From Jimgerdemannia flammicorona (lineage: Eukaryota; Mucoromycota; Endogonomycetes; Endogonales; Endogonaceae), in NCBI GenBank assembly GCA_003990745.1, contig RBNI01007285.1, positions 1 through 10,472 on the forward strand: a stretch of 10,472 bases of DNA, in the 5' to 3' direction. The position numbers and the translations under genes were made by a program. The notes beneath the pieces were generated by a model. The model had not been told where the DNA came from, did no database searches, and worked only from the letters and a program-made list of their open reading frames with translations. Below, one piece after another: positions 1 through 7,523 of this stretch. Position 1 is the first letter of the stretch. Each line of letters begins with the position of its first letter.

Positions 1-52
1 TTTTTTTACTTGATGAACGACGGCTTCAAATAGTATTATGGAGCCGAGGTAA

Positions 53-60
53 TGACGTCA
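53..60. promoter_or_regulatory. CRE/ATF-like palindrome TGACGTCA
   Basis: This is a perfect match to the full CRE octamer bound by ATF/CREB-type bZIP factors, which are widespread in fungi. It lies about 590 bp upstream of the Myb/SANT start codon, so it could serve that gene or an unseen gene to the left. A single octamer can occur by chance. Confidence 0.25.
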
Positions 61-576
61 TGCTTTAAATCTCCCCTCTGTTTTTTTTTTTTTTATCTAC
101 AGATGGTTTTGAAAGAGGAATTAAAGTCAAAGATCCATCTTGTGGGTTGTTATCTTATTTACAGGTCTACGGAAGACATAACTGACCAAGCAGACCGCAG
201 CAAAGTAATCGATGGTTAATCCAATGCTTCAACGTTTTCCCAGCTTCACTACTGTCCAGGTGTGACAAAGACAACACCAAACATTCATGAAAGAGAGGGG
301 TGGTGACAGCTGCAGCTGTTCTTGTGTGGCGAGTCATCATCGACATGGTATCCGGACCCCTACCAAAAATGATCGGTCCATACCATTCCTCCCCTCGTGC
401 ACACGGTTGTTACCCTTGTTAGGAAACCGTATTATTTCAAACATCTTTCTTCCTTTTTGCAGGATTATTAGCAGTTCAAAACACTTTGCTCCATTTTGCC
501 GCCATAATAATCTGCACTCCCTCCTGGTTTCTTTGGGGTTCTTTGTGTAGCAGTTGACGTCCCAGCTTGAGCTTAG

Positions 577-590
577 TTTATATATAATAA
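577..590 (+). promoter_or_regulatory. TATA box of the Myb/SANT gene
   Basis: TATATATAA at 579-587 sits 64-72 nt upstream of the ATG at 651. That leaves room for a transcription start about 30 nt downstream and a short C/A-rich leader (CCACACAACC...CAACA) just before the ATG. Spacing and leader composition both fit a fungal core promoter. Confidence 0.6.
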
Positions 591-650
591 CCACAACCTG
601 TCCTGAACCTAGACAAGCTTGTTCATTACACCACACAACCTCAAACAACA

Positions 651-1679
651 ATGATTCATTCAAAAATTGCCAGTGTCGCATGGCAATCAAAGGCGTCGGC
701 GTTCAGACACGACGAAAAATCGTCAGCGGGTACAAGCAACCTCCAGCTGGAACGCAAGTCGCTCGACGCCAAGTCGGACAAACAAGATCAAGTGATTGAA
801 GTCATCGGAATCGGTTTCAATTCGCGCGATGCAAAGGCCAAGGCTCCACCCTCGCTCACCGTGGTGGAGGTGTACGAACGCGAGGTGCCTCCTGCGATCG
901 CAAAGCTTCTGAACCCGGAGATCATCGTACGCGGGGGCCCGGTTCCACCCGAGACCGCCATCATCAAACCACCACGGAGAGAATGGAGCTTTGACAGCCC
1001 GAATTCCATGGACGGTCATCAAGCGTCCGTCTCGAATCAAAATGAATGGAAAGCTGTCACCTCCGGCGCCACGCATGGCACTCCTGTTTCTTCAGAGAGT
1101 ACCGCGGTCAGCATGAAACGTAGCTCGGACTCAGGCTCGCATTCGGACACCAAGGAAGACATTCGAGACGACATTAGAGCATCGGTGCGCGAAATCGATT
1201 CGGTTTTCAAGTACAAAAAACCAAAATTAACTGAAGATGGAAATTTCAAGCCGCTTTCTTCCCCATCTTCGTCCTTTTCTGCACCATCCCCAGTGGAGAT
1301 TCCAACTATGATCGCGAAACGCCCAAAGGTCAAGTGGACTAAAGACGAGGAAAAATTGCTCATGAAAGGTTATGAAGAGGGACTGGGCTGGCAAGCGATC
1401 ACCCGAAAATACCTTCAGAAGCGCAACCGATCGGGATGCTATCTGCATTGGCAGTCAATGCAGGCCAAGACCCTATCCCCGCGTCAGGATTGGACGCCGG
1501 ATGATAACGACAAGCTCGCCGAGGCAATCAAGGCACGATCGAAGGAGGCGCGGGAATTCTGGTCGAAGATTGCAAAGGATATTGGTAAAGGAAGGACATG
1601 GAAGGAAGTTGAAATACAGCGAGCGCATTTGATCGTGAAAAAGGAAAAAGGGAAGGAAAAGAAAAAATGCCGACTTTAA
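651..1679 (+). CDS. Nuclear protein with two C-terminal Myb/SANT-like repeats
   Basis: This is an intronless 342-residue protein. The first Myb/SANT-like repeat spans about residues 225-272 with the spaced tryptophans W229, W247 and W267 (KVKWTKDEEKLL start, YLHWQSM end). The second spans about 278-328 with W281, W304 and W317. Three regularly spaced tryptophans per repeat are the hydrophobic core of Myb-type helix-turn-helix units, so a DNA- or chromatin-binding role in the nucleus is likely. Residues 1-220 are rich in Ser, Pro and charged residues and look disordered; they include basic patches such as KYKKPK. The C-terminal tail is Lys-rich (KKEKGKEKKK) and may act in nuclear import. The ATG at 651 has A at -3 and a TATA box at the right distance. 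The stop codon lies inside the first unit of a 22-bp tandem repeat. I cannot assign a specific target or orthologue. It shares no module with the genes at 4730-9175. Confidence 0.85.
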   Translation: MIHSKIASVAWQSKASAFRHDEKSSAGTSNLQLERKSLDAKSDKQDQVIEVIGIGFNSRDAKAKAPPSLTVVEVYEREVPPAIAKLLNPEIIVRGGPVPPETAIIKPPRREWSFDSPNSMDGHQASVSNQNEWKAVTSGATHGTPVSSESTAVSMKRSSDSGSHSDTKEDIRDDIRASVREIDSVFKYKKPKLTEDGNFKPLSSPSSSFSAPSPVEIPTMIAKRPKVKWTKDEEKLLMKGYEEGLGWQAITRKYLQKRNRSGCYLHWQSMQAKTLSPRQDWTPDDNDKLAEAIKARSKEAREFWSKIAKDIGKGRTWKEVEIQRAHLIVKKEKGKEKKKCRL

Positions 1680-1680
1680 G

Positions 1681-1739
1681 CATATCTATGAATGATTTTA
1701 AGTATATCTATGTATGACTTTAAACATATCTATATATGA
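1681..1739 (+). repeat. 22-bp tandem repeat at the Myb/SANT stop codon
   Basis: Units at 1681-1702 and 1703-1724, and a partial unit from 1725, share the core ATATCTATG.ATGA.TTTAA with a few substitutions. The last coding bases plus stop (GACTTTAA) match the unit end, so the repeat begins inside the coding sequence. It probably arose by local slippage or duplication and would form the start of the 3' UTR. Confidence 0.8.
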
Positions 1740-1836
1740 TTGTCGGCGTTACGATAAGCACAAATATTTTAGCTTTTGAATCATTTCTCGTTTTTTATTT
1801 TATTTTTTATTTTTGTGGCTCGATCGTCAACATGTC

Positions 1837-1842
1837 AATAAA
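1837..1842 (+). terminator. Possible polyadenylation signal of the Myb/SANT gene
   Basis: AATAAA lies about 160 nt downstream of the stop codon, after a T-rich stretch (about 1788-1815). Fungal poly(A) signals are degenerate, so this is only a reasonable candidate. Confidence 0.35.
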
Positions 1843-1941
1843 TTTTATGAATACCATCATTTGGATGAGCAATGGACGTTGAAAGAGAAAGGGATATGGG
1901 TTTCCCTTTGGAGCCCGATCAAAATTGACCAGAAGTCAAAC

Positions 1942-1960
1942 AAAAAAAAAAAAAAAAAAA
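1942..1960 (+). repeat. Poly(A) tract of 19 bases
   Basis: An uninterrupted A-run is bounded on the left by AGTCAAAC and on the right by AGTCAA. The matching hexamers suggest a small insertion with duplicated ends or slippage. No retroelement body is visible upstream. Confidence 0.8.
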
Positions 1961-2537
1961 GTCAATACGTTATTCATTACCGTCTCATTCGTTCAAGTAC
2001 ACATTCATGCTTTCCAACATAAATGTCTTCCTTCCTATTTGGGATGCCTTGTTGCAGCAATATTAATGTGATACGAACATATGGAACGTCTCGAGATCGG
2101 CCTTGCAGACCAAATTGATAACAAAACCGGTTTATGTTTACACTATCATCTACATTTAGTATGGCTCTTATTTTTTGGCCGCTAACAAGAGTTCCGCAGG
2201 GTAGGAGCCATTGAGAAGGTTTCAGGTTTTTCATGCAGAAAATCGTATCATTTCAAAAATCCATTAACATTGATCCGCTCGATTTCTATTGGAGAAATAC
2301 TCGCCTCAAAAGTTTCATTCCTATCTTGTTCTCGAGTGCGCCGCCTTTTCCTCGGGCCCGCCTCAAAACGTCTCAGAACGAACGTCTAGGTTGATCCGAA
2401 CCGCCTTGCGTGTTCTGGAACACCCGCTATCGCTTGACATCATCCATTGAATTTAGAAACCACTGAGGGGTGTATATGTCTGACGAAGTTGGGAGCTATG
2501 GGAGAGGGTAACGCTAGCAAGCAGAAGTAAATGGAGG

Positions 2538-2565
2538 ATCGGCTTACTGTACTTGAGAAGCCGAT
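2538..2565. repeat. Perfect hairpin, 8-bp arms and 12-nt loop
   Basis: ATCGGCTT at 2538-2545 is the exact reverse complement of AAGCCGAT at 2558-2565. It stands alone in noncoding DNA. There is no T-run or adjacent gene to suggest a role. Confidence 0.6.
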
Positions 2566-4578
2566 AATGGGACTGATTTAGCCGCGGTAGGATAAGGTCA
2601 AGAGATTGCCTGAAGAAGGATGTAAATGACCTCGTATCAAAGGGATCCGTGGCATTTTTCTCATATTAAGATCGTATAATTTCCCACACACGTATTTACA
2701 CATTAACATTTTCATCATTCTTTAAGGTGCCTTTCAGTGGTTACCATACGAATTTCGATCTACCAATCTACCGATGATTGTTCTCGGTTTGGCACACAAA
2801 GAATTACGGAACAAGTGAATATGCGAACAATTTCCGTGTCGATTTAATCATTACGCGGCCTGGCCGAGGGCATAACCACACGAAAATCCACTAGGAACGT
2901 GCAATAATCGCTCCTGTTGGAGAATCTCATCAGAAGTAAAGCATTTTGGTGAGTTCGAAAATCGATTTTATGCATAATTACCCACCCCCTACCTCTGCAA
3001 CATTAGATATCTGCACACTTTTACTAACGTTGCCATTTTGATGAGGAGGTCCACAAGGAAGAAAAGGTCTGCCTAGAGACTTCAGACGTTGTGCACATAT
3101 GCTTGTCAAATAAGAAATTCACATGGAATTGTGCTGTTGTTTATCGTTAGGATGCATAACGCAACGACGAAATTTATGGGAGGAGGGATTCTAGCGAGTG
3201 CAGGTTGACAATACAGCAAAAGTTCTGCGATTCTCTATAAGTGCCTTGGAATGTCAATAATTCTCATACAAATCTCTACCCCTTTCGATAGTAACGTGTG
3301 ATCCAATACATTCACCCCTCTATTTAACGTTAATGCTGTGATTGATTAAGGGGCGGGGCTTGCTCTAATGCGGGTTATTCGGAGCACATTGCTGTTGTTT
3401 TGACAGATGGATTTTTCCTAGCCATTTTAGTTCTCTTCCTTGTTCAGATTTGTGCAACTTCCTGTTCATTATTATGACGATGCTTACTGTCATCGCCATT
3501 TTTAACGAACCATGCTCTTGTCGAGGGCGCAGTACATTGAACTATAATAATCTCAAAATACACATGGACCTTCTCATTCCCATGACTAGATCCCATCCCT
3601 ATCAATTAGCGCATTATCTACATAACGGATCATTATGATGACCCAGAATACCAGAATTGGGATCCCATCATCATAGTGTAAGAACCCAGTTACTTTTATG
3701 CGATAAAGCTCAGCCTTGCTTAGTATTCAATAGCATAACAATGACGACTTAATTAGGTATAAACAGAGATTAAGGATAGTTTTGGGCACGTATATTTGCT
3801 CTGGCCCATCACATAATGCTGTGGAAACCAACAGTCAGTATCGATGGATTTTATCGCTTGGGTACTCGTACTATTGTTACACATGTCTTAATCTGGCCCA
3901 TTAGGTATGCGTGTGTCCCTTTTGCGAGCACGGAAGGACGTCATCAGATTGTATAGTTTGGGAGTGAGAGATTGTACAGCTGGTTCTATAGCTGGTTTTA
4001 TACTCCGTTTCCACGTGACCCTCACGACAAAGCTCAAGTTTCAAGGTCATCATTTTATTACCATACTTGCAATCCGTTTATAAACGGCCGGTATTTTCCC
4101 TCCACTTCGCGTCGTGCACTGTCACTCTATTGTATAACTCTACTGCCTGCACTGATTGGCATTATCAAAAATCTTGACTATCCTGTTAACTTGCTTAGTT
4201 AGGTAGTGACCCATCCATCGATTGATTACCAGGATGATGTGAACCATCAAACGTATATATTATTTTATTTTATTTTTTTCAAGGTCGGTATATACACCGT
4301 TTGCATGAAGGTCGGATTGAAAATCGTGATGCTGTGATATTAGGTGCACGTCGAGAAGGAGTCAACAAACCCATAAGCACTCAAAGGCAGCCCAAAAATT
4401 AAAAGTGAGTCATTAGTTGTATACACATTGTCACTGTCTCCAAAACAAGAGCTTATAACACCAAACGTGGACAAACCTATCAACGAATGCCCAATTCTAA
4501 TCGCAACCATCCTTAGGAGCACGAAAATTCTGCTCATTCATCATAACTCAAGCTATATATTTTTCTAGTGCATTAAAA

Positions 4579-4584
4579 TTTATT
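4579..4584 (-). terminator. Possible polyadenylation signal of the NADAR gene
   Basis: TTTATT on the plus strand reads AATAAA on the minus strand, about 150 nt beyond the NADAR stop codon at 4730. It is the best canonical hexamer in the expected range, but fungal signals are loose. Confidence 0.35.
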
Positions 4585-4729
4585 ATGATCAGCGTTTGGT
4601 TGGTACATCGGGTTCATCAGCGTTGTTGCAACAGAAAGAGCCAGCATAGGGTTTAAGTTCTTGTTATTTCTCTCTGTCAATGCCAATTTCGATATTTACA
4701 AGCTGCTAATAAAGTCAAATACAACATCC

Positions 4730-5543
4730 CTAAGGGTTACGCCTCAGCTCGTCTCTCAATTTCATCAAACACTTTCCCAGCTCGTTCTTTCCCGTCCCAT
4801 TTCCCCCATCCCCCCAAAAGGCATCGTTCGCGGTATGCTCGATCAGCTCTGCATCGCCGGTATCCAGCAGCTTCTTCTTTAGATCCGGATGCTGGATGAA
4901 CTTCTCCCGCACGGTCACGTACATGACCTGGACGTTGACCTGCAGCCAGTCGGACCGCTGGTGGGCCTTGTTGGCTTGCGCCACGTTGAAGGCGTCTCGC
5001 GGCGACGGTGCCTCCCGGATGCGCTTCTGCAGTTTAGGGTCGGTGAACTTTTGCGCCTGGAAGAGATGCTCAGACGTCAGCCAGGTGAATTTGCCTTCGT
5101 GCGTCTTGATTGGGTAGCCTTCTTGGAAGTTGGTAAATTCGTAGTAGGGCGCGTTGCGCTCATAAAATTTGATTTTCCGATGCCCTTGGGTTGGTGCACC
5201 TTTAAATATGAAATGTAAGTAGCCGTAGATCTCGGATGAATCAGATCACTGAGGTTTTGGTAGCAACGATCACCGGAAACATACCTGGATCCGATTTCTT
5301 TTCATGATCGATAGGGACGTGGGAGCAGTATTGGCATTGGAGTCCGTCAACCATGTTGTGATAGCCAGGGCATTCGCACTTCGAACACGTTCCTCGCCTT
5401 ACGCCGTACCTATCCTTGTCGCTTTCGCAAATCAGATTCTCCCCGGATGTTGGTAGCTCCCTACCGGAGCGGACTTCATTGTCGGGATGGTTATGCTGCC
5501 CGCTGGGATCCTTAAACGGATTGCCGTTGCCAGAGCTCGCCAT
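4730..5543 (-). CDS. Cys/His-module + NADAR (YbiA-like) domain protein
   Basis: The gene has two exons, 5543-5285 and 5199-4730. The 85-nt intron runs 5284-5200, with donor GTATGT and acceptor AAAG, in phase 1. The product is 242 residues. Residues 1-50 are polar, with an NPF tripeptide at 8-10. A putative zinc module follows: C53-x2-C56-x-C58-x11-C70-x2-C73-x-H75-x4-H80. Residues about 96-240 form a complete NADAR domain. Hallmarks in order are KFYE and YEFTNF (97-111), SEHLFQAQKF (129-138), RSDW (168-171), EKF (185-187), LLDTGDAELIE (197-207), D212, FWG (214-216) and GKNELGKCLM (223-232). NADAR proteins cleave N-glycosidic bonds: YbiA acts on riboflavin-pathway intermediates, and some bacterial members remove ADP-ribose from guanine in DNA. 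Removal of ADP-ribose from a nucleic acid or related adduct is my inferred role, given the PARP gene close by. ATG 5543 is the first ATG in frame. The gene is divergent from the one at 5809. Confidence 0.93.
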
Positions 5544-5684
5544 GCGTGGAGTGAAAAGGAGACGTCTATTCAAAGGATCGTTTGCTAATGCGGTTTCTCT
5601 CTTTTAACTCGTCACATTGTTTGGTATCGCCACCTCCTTTTTTCTGGGTCACCTCGTGTCAACTGCGCCTGGTTTTCGGCGAAA

Positions 5685-5797
5685 ATGTCTCGGTATCGCT
5701 GATTATAACAGCCTAGGTCCCGTGGTAGGACCACGGATATTAATCAAACATGTGGCTTCGACGACGACGGCTCTTTCACTTTTTACCAGTGACATAG
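5685..5797 (+). other. Two small upstream ORFs in the presumed leader of the zinc-finger gene
   Basis: An ATG at 5685 opens a 5-codon frame ending at 5702. An ATG at 5750 opens a 15-codon, Arg-rich frame ending at 5797, only 11 nt before the main ATG at 5809. Neither is in frame with the main gene. If transcription starts upstream of them, they could damp translation. If it starts after about 5755, they are irrelevant. Confidence 0.35.
5720..5736. promoter_or_regulatory. Inverted repeat in the divergent promoter
   Basis: CCGTGGT and ACCACGG are exact reverse complements separated by AGG. An overlapping shorter pair (GGTCC...GGACC) shares the same centre. Such dyads are typical of dimeric transcription-factor sites. 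The factor is unknown. Confidence 0.35.
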
Positions 5798-5808
5798 TGA
5801 CGTACAGA

Positions 5809-6835
5809 ATGCTAGACCACTTCAACACCCTTCGCGGTGCGTGCGAGAGGAATGGATGCACCGAGTGCCTTGGATTCCAGCCAGATATAAGACACGGCTC
5901 TGAGGCTTGTGCGTACTGTGGCCACTTGCCCCAAGATCACGTAGACGTGAACTCGACAACGCAGCAGCGGCACAATGTTGCCAGTAAGTGTCCGTGGAAT
6001 GTGCACCGTAATAAATGGTTCCAAGATGACATATACTATGGTGTGAGAAGGTGGTCAAATCCTCCACTGAAAGAATTCCCTTTCTTCTATACAGACACCT
6101 TCCCAGCGCCGTCGAAGCGCAACCCCTTTCCCTTGATCCATTCTCCACCCACCACTGGAATACATGGGGAGGCCATTGTAGACACCCTTTCGTCTACTGC
6201 CAAATCTCTTGTGTCGAAAACATCACAATATGTGACATCCTATTGGAATGGCACATTATTGGGGGACCTTACCTCGCAGGACCAATCCGCAGGCGGCCGT
6301 AAGTAACTAGACACACGTTCATCTTGCTACCAATAAGAGTCCTTGTCGAACTTCGAACACTCATCAACACCTCTGTCCAACAGCGTCCGGAAGCCGCAAA
6401 CGGGCGTCATCCGCCGACAAATCTGACTTATGCATTCAATGCCACCTTCTTCCGCGGTACTTCGACGCAAAGCTCATGAAGGAGCATCTGTTTTGCTCGA
6501 AAAATTGTGCCAGCCTCGCCGGCGCTACCAATGGGTCCGCGCCGTATGCACCTTCCGCATCGTCCGCATCGTCCGCATCGTCAAACCAGCTTTGTAAGAA
6601 TTGTGGCGTGAAACCCGTCTACATCGAGCGCGGGACCCGCCAGCACGAATTCTGCGGTAGAACGTGTGCCTCACAGTTTCAAAGTGGCCGCGGGAAGCGA
6701 TTCGAACCCATCAAGAGAGATGACGACTCGGACGATAAAGGTGGTGGGAGGAGACGGAGTCAGGAGAGCAACAGAGTAGATAGACGTGGTCAGGGTGCTA
6801 GCAGACCTTTGCGTAGAAATAACACTCTTTTCTAG
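5809..6835 (+). CDS. Protein with a Cys/His module and two CxxC...CxxxC fingers
   Basis: I model three exons: 5809-5983, 6095-6298 and 6384-6835. Introns are 5984-6094 (GTAAGT...CTATACAG) and 6299-6383 (GTAAGT...CCAACAG), both phase 1. The product is 276 residues. Module A is C12-x4-C17-x2-C20-x13-C34-x2-C37-x-H39-x4-H44, closely like the module in the divergent NADAR protein (RGAC...CGHLPQDH against RGTC...CSHVPIDH). A middle segment holds NPF at 68-70. Two tandem fingers follow: C143-x2-C146-x17-C164-x3-C168 (FCSKNCA) and C197-x2-C200-x16-C217-x3-C221 (FCGRTCA). They are joined by an Ala/Ser linker made by a 9-bp repeat. The C-terminus is basic and Arg/Ser-rich (GGGRRR). There is no catalytic domain, so an adaptor, protein-docking or nucleic-acid-binding role is inferred. 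ATG 5809 has A at -3 and is the first ATG in frame. Intron 1 is divisible by three and open, so retention would insert 37 residues. The start and intron 1 are the least certain parts. Confidence 0.75.
6554..6582 (+). repeat. 9-bp coding repeat (TCCGCATCG) x3
   Basis: Three exact copies of TCCGCATCG plus two further bases encode an Ala-Ser-Ser linker between the two fingers of the gene at 5809. Copy number may vary between strains and would change only the linker length. Confidence 0.85.
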
Positions 6836-7523
6836 CTTGCCTTTTTTTGCTTTTTTTTTTTTTTGTTTTTTTTTTGGGGGGGGTAATCTCGGTGGTTGAG
6901 TTCAGACAAACACGCTGATTTCGCGAATTGATGATTTGATGTTTCAAGTCAGTGTAAATATCGCTGGCCTTCAATTTCCGGCATTCAAATGTAGTCTACG
7001 TAACCGAATTCCCGTGCTTCCAGCTCTGTTGCTTGCAATAGTTTTATATATTATAGGAATGCGCACATTATTTCTTGAGGCTTGATGAAAACCTGTTTCA
7101 GACAAACTAGGTACACACTGATAGAAATCATTGTTTTTTACACGCAATTCAAGATCATGGGTGTGGGCCAGCGAACCTATCACCGTGCCTGTCCCCTGGT
7201 CAATTTTTGCCAAATCTGATGATCCGACAATGTATTCCTAAAATGGAACAAGGTTGGAACGTGATCAACACAGATCTGGCGCAGTCCCTTCCCCCAGGGG
7301 TATAGAGTTGCCGCACCCACTTCCTCGGGGGGTGTGGGCTCGCATGCTCAATTTCAAATTTCGGAGATCATCTTATTTCTCACCACCTATGGCGCCTCTT
7401 TGAGTGTCATTATTCTGGAAAGGTAAACAAAGCCACTCTGCGACTCTCGTATTCATCCTTCGAGGATCCTCGATCCCCAAACCTTACACTCCTTTTCACC
7501 AAACACCCACTCACTACTGTACA
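6836..7523. other. Spacer between the zinc-finger gene and the WW-PARP gene
   Basis: Just after the zinc-finger stop codon lie long T-runs (about 6842-6875) that end in eight G (6876-6883). These may belong to its 3' end. The rest is noncoding: a minus-strand frame at 6971-7213 resembles nothing known. The stretch 7285-7350 is rich in C and G runs (CCCCCAGGGG, CGGGGGGTGTGGG), about 200 bp upstream of the WW-PARP ATG, and is the likeliest promoter element of that gene. I see no TATA box. The leader just before the ATG is C/A-rich. Confidence 0.5.

Larger units (their letters stand above)
1..650. other. Upstream region of the Myb/SANT gene; no gene recognised
   Basis: I see no supported coding sequence here. 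The minus-strand open frame at 337-690 crosses the promoter and start of the next gene and resembles no family known to me. Visible landmarks are a palindromic CRE/ATF-type octamer TGACGTCA at 53-60, a T-run ending in CTACAG (about 80-102) that looks like a splice acceptor, a CCAAT box at 221-225, a perfect 14-bp palindrome at 306-319, and the TATA box at 579-590. The acceptor-like site precedes a 38-codon ATG frame (103-219) that could be the tail of a gene lying to the left, but nothing in its sequence confirms that. Confidence 0.5.
1843..4578. other. About 2.7 kb of AT-rich spacer without a recognisable gene
   Basis: All frames are broken by frequent stops. The longest open stretches (minus 1977-2234, plus 3450-3638, plus 3972-4202, minus 4340-4537) are at most 85 codons, match no family I know and show no linked splice-site series. 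Visible structure includes 19 consecutive A at 1942-1960, flanked on both sides by AGTCAA; an 8-bp-arm hairpin at 2538-2565; a near-perfect 12-bp duplication at 3978-4001; and a T-rich run near 4260-4280. I find no tRNA, no transposase or reverse-transcriptase motif, and no terminal repeats. It could hold a noncoding transcript, relics, or regulatory DNA. Confidence 0.55.
5544..5808. promoter_or_regulatory. Divergent promoter between the NADAR and zinc-finger genes
   Basis: These 265 bp separate two head-to-head start codons, so the two genes probably share control elements. The interval contains a pyrimidine-rich stretch (about 5595-5610) and the inverted repeat CCGTGGT-AGG-ACCACGG at 5720-5736. 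I see no convincing TATA box. A plus-strand frame is open across 5617-5808 and joins the zinc-finger frame, but it contains no ATG, so I do not extend the gene. Confidence 0.6.

Noticed and set aside
103..219. 38-codon ATG frame preceded by an acceptor-like TTTT...CTACAG
   Set aside because: Too short, no motif, and its presumed upstream exons would lie outside the window; a possible terminal exon but not supportable.
337..690. 117-codon minus-strand frame over the Myb/SANT promoter
   Set aside because: It overlaps the TATA box, leader and start of a well-supported gene and shows no recognisable domain.
1921..1980. Retroelement insertion ending at the A19 tract
   Set aside because: The flanking AGTCAA hexamers are only about 20 bp apart with nothing but the A-run between them, and no element body is visible.
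1977..2234. 85-codon minus-strand frame
   Set aside because: It has an ATG, but no family resemblance, no splice context and it sits in AT-rich spacer; probably chance.
5617..5808. N-terminal extension of the finger protein by 64 residues
   Set aside because: The frame is open but has no ATG, and the upstream sequence lies in the divergent promoter; eukaryotic initiation at TTG is unlikely.
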